This document shows, piece after piece, positions 62,301 to 64,000 of a DNA stretch of 64,000 nucleotides (positions are counted from its first letter, which is position 1; every line of letters begins with the position of its first letter). The notes below the pieces were generated by a model. That model was given only the letters and a program-made list of their open reading frames with translations, was not told the origin of the DNA and did not search any database. The stretch spans positions 9,062,501-9,126,500 of the forward strand of contig NC_134281.1 in NCBI RefSeq assembly GCF_949628215.1, written 5' to 3'. The position numbers and the translations under genes were made by a program. The DNA is from Phalacrocorax aristotelis (taxonomy: Eukaryota; Chordata; Aves; Suliformes; Phalacrocoracidae).

Positions 62301-64000
62301 TTCCTTAGCAGTGGGAGTTCTGCACATTCAGAGAAGCAATCACTCAGCCAGAGCACAATTGCTACAAATCGATTGCTAACTTCTCCGGGTGCTTTCCTGA
62401 AATGTGAGGACCAGTTGAAAAACTACCACAAGAAACTTAAAGACAAGTAAATAGATACACCTTGACTCACAGTGACTCTGGGGATGGCAATCGAGCACTG
62501 AATGACAGTAGCAATCCAGCCCACGTTTTGTAGGAGCTCTGTGCATGCCGGAATAGATCGGCTGCAATTATTTCCAGGCTCCTGGCTAGCAGAGTAGGGT
62601 GCGTTTAATAAATCTCCTGTGGTCTTCCTATCTGCAATTAATTATAGACTCCTCAAAAGCTAGAAGCCAGCGCTGATTGGGTAGCAAAATATTGGTACAA
62701 TCCTCTCAGTAGTGTTTGGAAAAGGATTTTGGTGCTGAGCTTGACACAGACGTGATGCTGCCAGTCTGGCCAGAAAGTGGAGATAAACAGCTCGCTTGTG
62801 GATTTTGCTGAGTAGCTGCAGACATCAAGTCTGCCCTCTTTCATGGCCTGCTGGGTCAGGATACTTTGGTGTTATTTATTTTAACACCTGGTGTAATAAA
62901 CCCTAGGAAAAGGCTGCAAAGACTGGAGCCAGTGCCAGGGCCAAGCGCATCCCCCATGGAGAGCACGCTCTGCCCAAGCCCTGGAGCGGAGAGCAGCAGG
63001 GCAGAGGGCCCAGGGCATGCAGCACGTTTCCCGCCATGCTGTCGTTAAATTTCCCCATCTCCTGCCCTGTGTCACCAAAGAAGGCAATTCAACCTCTCCT
63101 CCTCTGCTCCTGCCCTGATGTGCCTCTCATCGTGCATCACCCCTTCTCTCCCTGCAGCGTTTGCTCTCCCAGCGCCTTGGAGCAATAGCAGGCACCTGGG
63201 AGAAACACACGAGGTGGTTCACAAGAATCAGCCTCAAGGCACAGGAGGCACCAAAGCTGATGTGCTGGCTGCATCCTTCCCACAGAAGGACGCAGAGGGC
63301 TGGGAAGCAGCAGCATTGCCTTCAGAGGACAGGGCTGCTTCAAACCCAGCCACCAGCACCCACACACAGCGGCGTCTGCGGCATGTCTAAATCCAATTAC
63401 AGGGTGGAATAAGCACTCCTACCTCAGCACACATGGCTATTTCTGACTCTGGAGCCTGACTGCTGTGGGAGCTCTCATTTCCCTGCAGATGCTAATCAGG
63501 TCTGGAGAAGACCACCAGGCACCTACAAGGGAGGGAGAGGCGAGGGAAAATGACGGCTCAACAGACTTTTTTTGAGGGACTGAAATGATTTTCCGAAGTG
63601 TCTTCAAACACATCACCCAGAAATAAATCAGGAGGTGACCTCATTGCAAGCCCCAGTTTGCCGGTGGTGCAGGCGGCACGGGGCACTCCGTCTCTCCTGG
63701 CAGGAGGGCTCTGCCAGTCCCCAGCAGACAGCTGCAGCCAAGCAGGACACAGATAACTGGTCCCACTATGGAGGAGGGACAGACCTCAACCAACTGGAAG
63801 CTGCCCTCTGAGATGGCAGTGTGCTGAAGAAAGGAAACTTTCTTGCCCAGGTTGTAACTCAGGGAGCCCTGTGCTGTGAATACTCTGTGTGCAGGGCAGG
63901 GAGAAGGCTGAGCAAATGCCACAGCGCAGGTAATAGTGCAGGCTCTTGCACTGTCCACAGCCGCAGCGACTGGGTCTCGCCTGGTTCTTCCCTTCCCCAT
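62301..64000. other. Non-coding DNA, no gene recognised
   Basis: Mixed sequence, more GC-rich after 62900. Overlapping frames of up to 119 codons (63641-64000 on the minus strand, running off the window edge) have no recognisable product. The last frame is cut by the window end, so an exon beyond it cannot be excluded. No repeat family or RNA gene is supported. Confidence 0.45.

Noticed and set aside
1..64000. Possible endogenous retrovirus, CRISPR array, bacterial operon or toxin system
   Set aside because: No paired long terminal repeats, primer-binding site or gag/pol/env-like frames were seen. There are no regularly spaced direct repeats with unique spacers, and no prokaryotic gene organisation.

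Overview
The window looks like intergenic or intronic DNA from a bird, or less likely a closely related sauropsid. It has moderate GC, few CpGs and very few recent repeats. The one well-preserved transposon is a 5'-truncated CR1 LINE, the dominant retrotransposon family of bird genomes. I found no bacterial, plasmid or phage features: no operons, ribosome-binding-site patterns, rRNA, tRNA or CRISPR arrays. Most open reading frames are under 150 codons, scattered over both strands and overlapping each other. Outside the LINE copies none resembles a protein family I recognise. I therefore annotate no functional protein-coding gene.

Layout. Positions 1-6490 are unique-looking non-coding DNA, AT-rich after about 2100. 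Positions 6491-7730 hold the CR1 copy on the minus strand: the 3' end of ORF2, broken into three frames, with the CR1 3' tail at the low-coordinate end. Positions 7731-19470 are non-coding, apart from a much older LINE reverse-transcriptase relic on the minus strand near 13.5 kb. A short stretch near 19.5 kb matches the conserved core of a MIR-type SINE. Positions 24.3-25.5, 35.2-35.4, 42.6-43.0, 48.6-49.0 and 61.9-62.3 kb are AT-rich, homeodomain- or octamer-motif-rich stretches of the kind that often prove to be conserved non-coding elements. I offer these only as candidates. A microsatellite lies at 26.28-26.45 kb. A second ancient LINE relic, again minus strand and related to the CR1/L3 group, lies at 51.75-52.06 kb and may extend to about 52.55 kb. 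The right-hand part carries two minisatellites: a perfect 15-bp x3 array at 56.62 kb and a degenerate 16-bp array of about 14 units at 58.77-58.99 kb. A small CpG cluster sits at 61.81 kb.

How the parts work together. Nothing here forms a pathway. The likely picture is a regulatory gene desert or a long intron, containing decayed retroposons and possible enhancers of a gene outside the window. I looked for an undescribed system and did not find one. The most informative observations are the two deeply decayed LINE relics and the MIR relic, which can be recognised from conserved motifs, and the 16-bp minisatellite, which produces long false reading frames.
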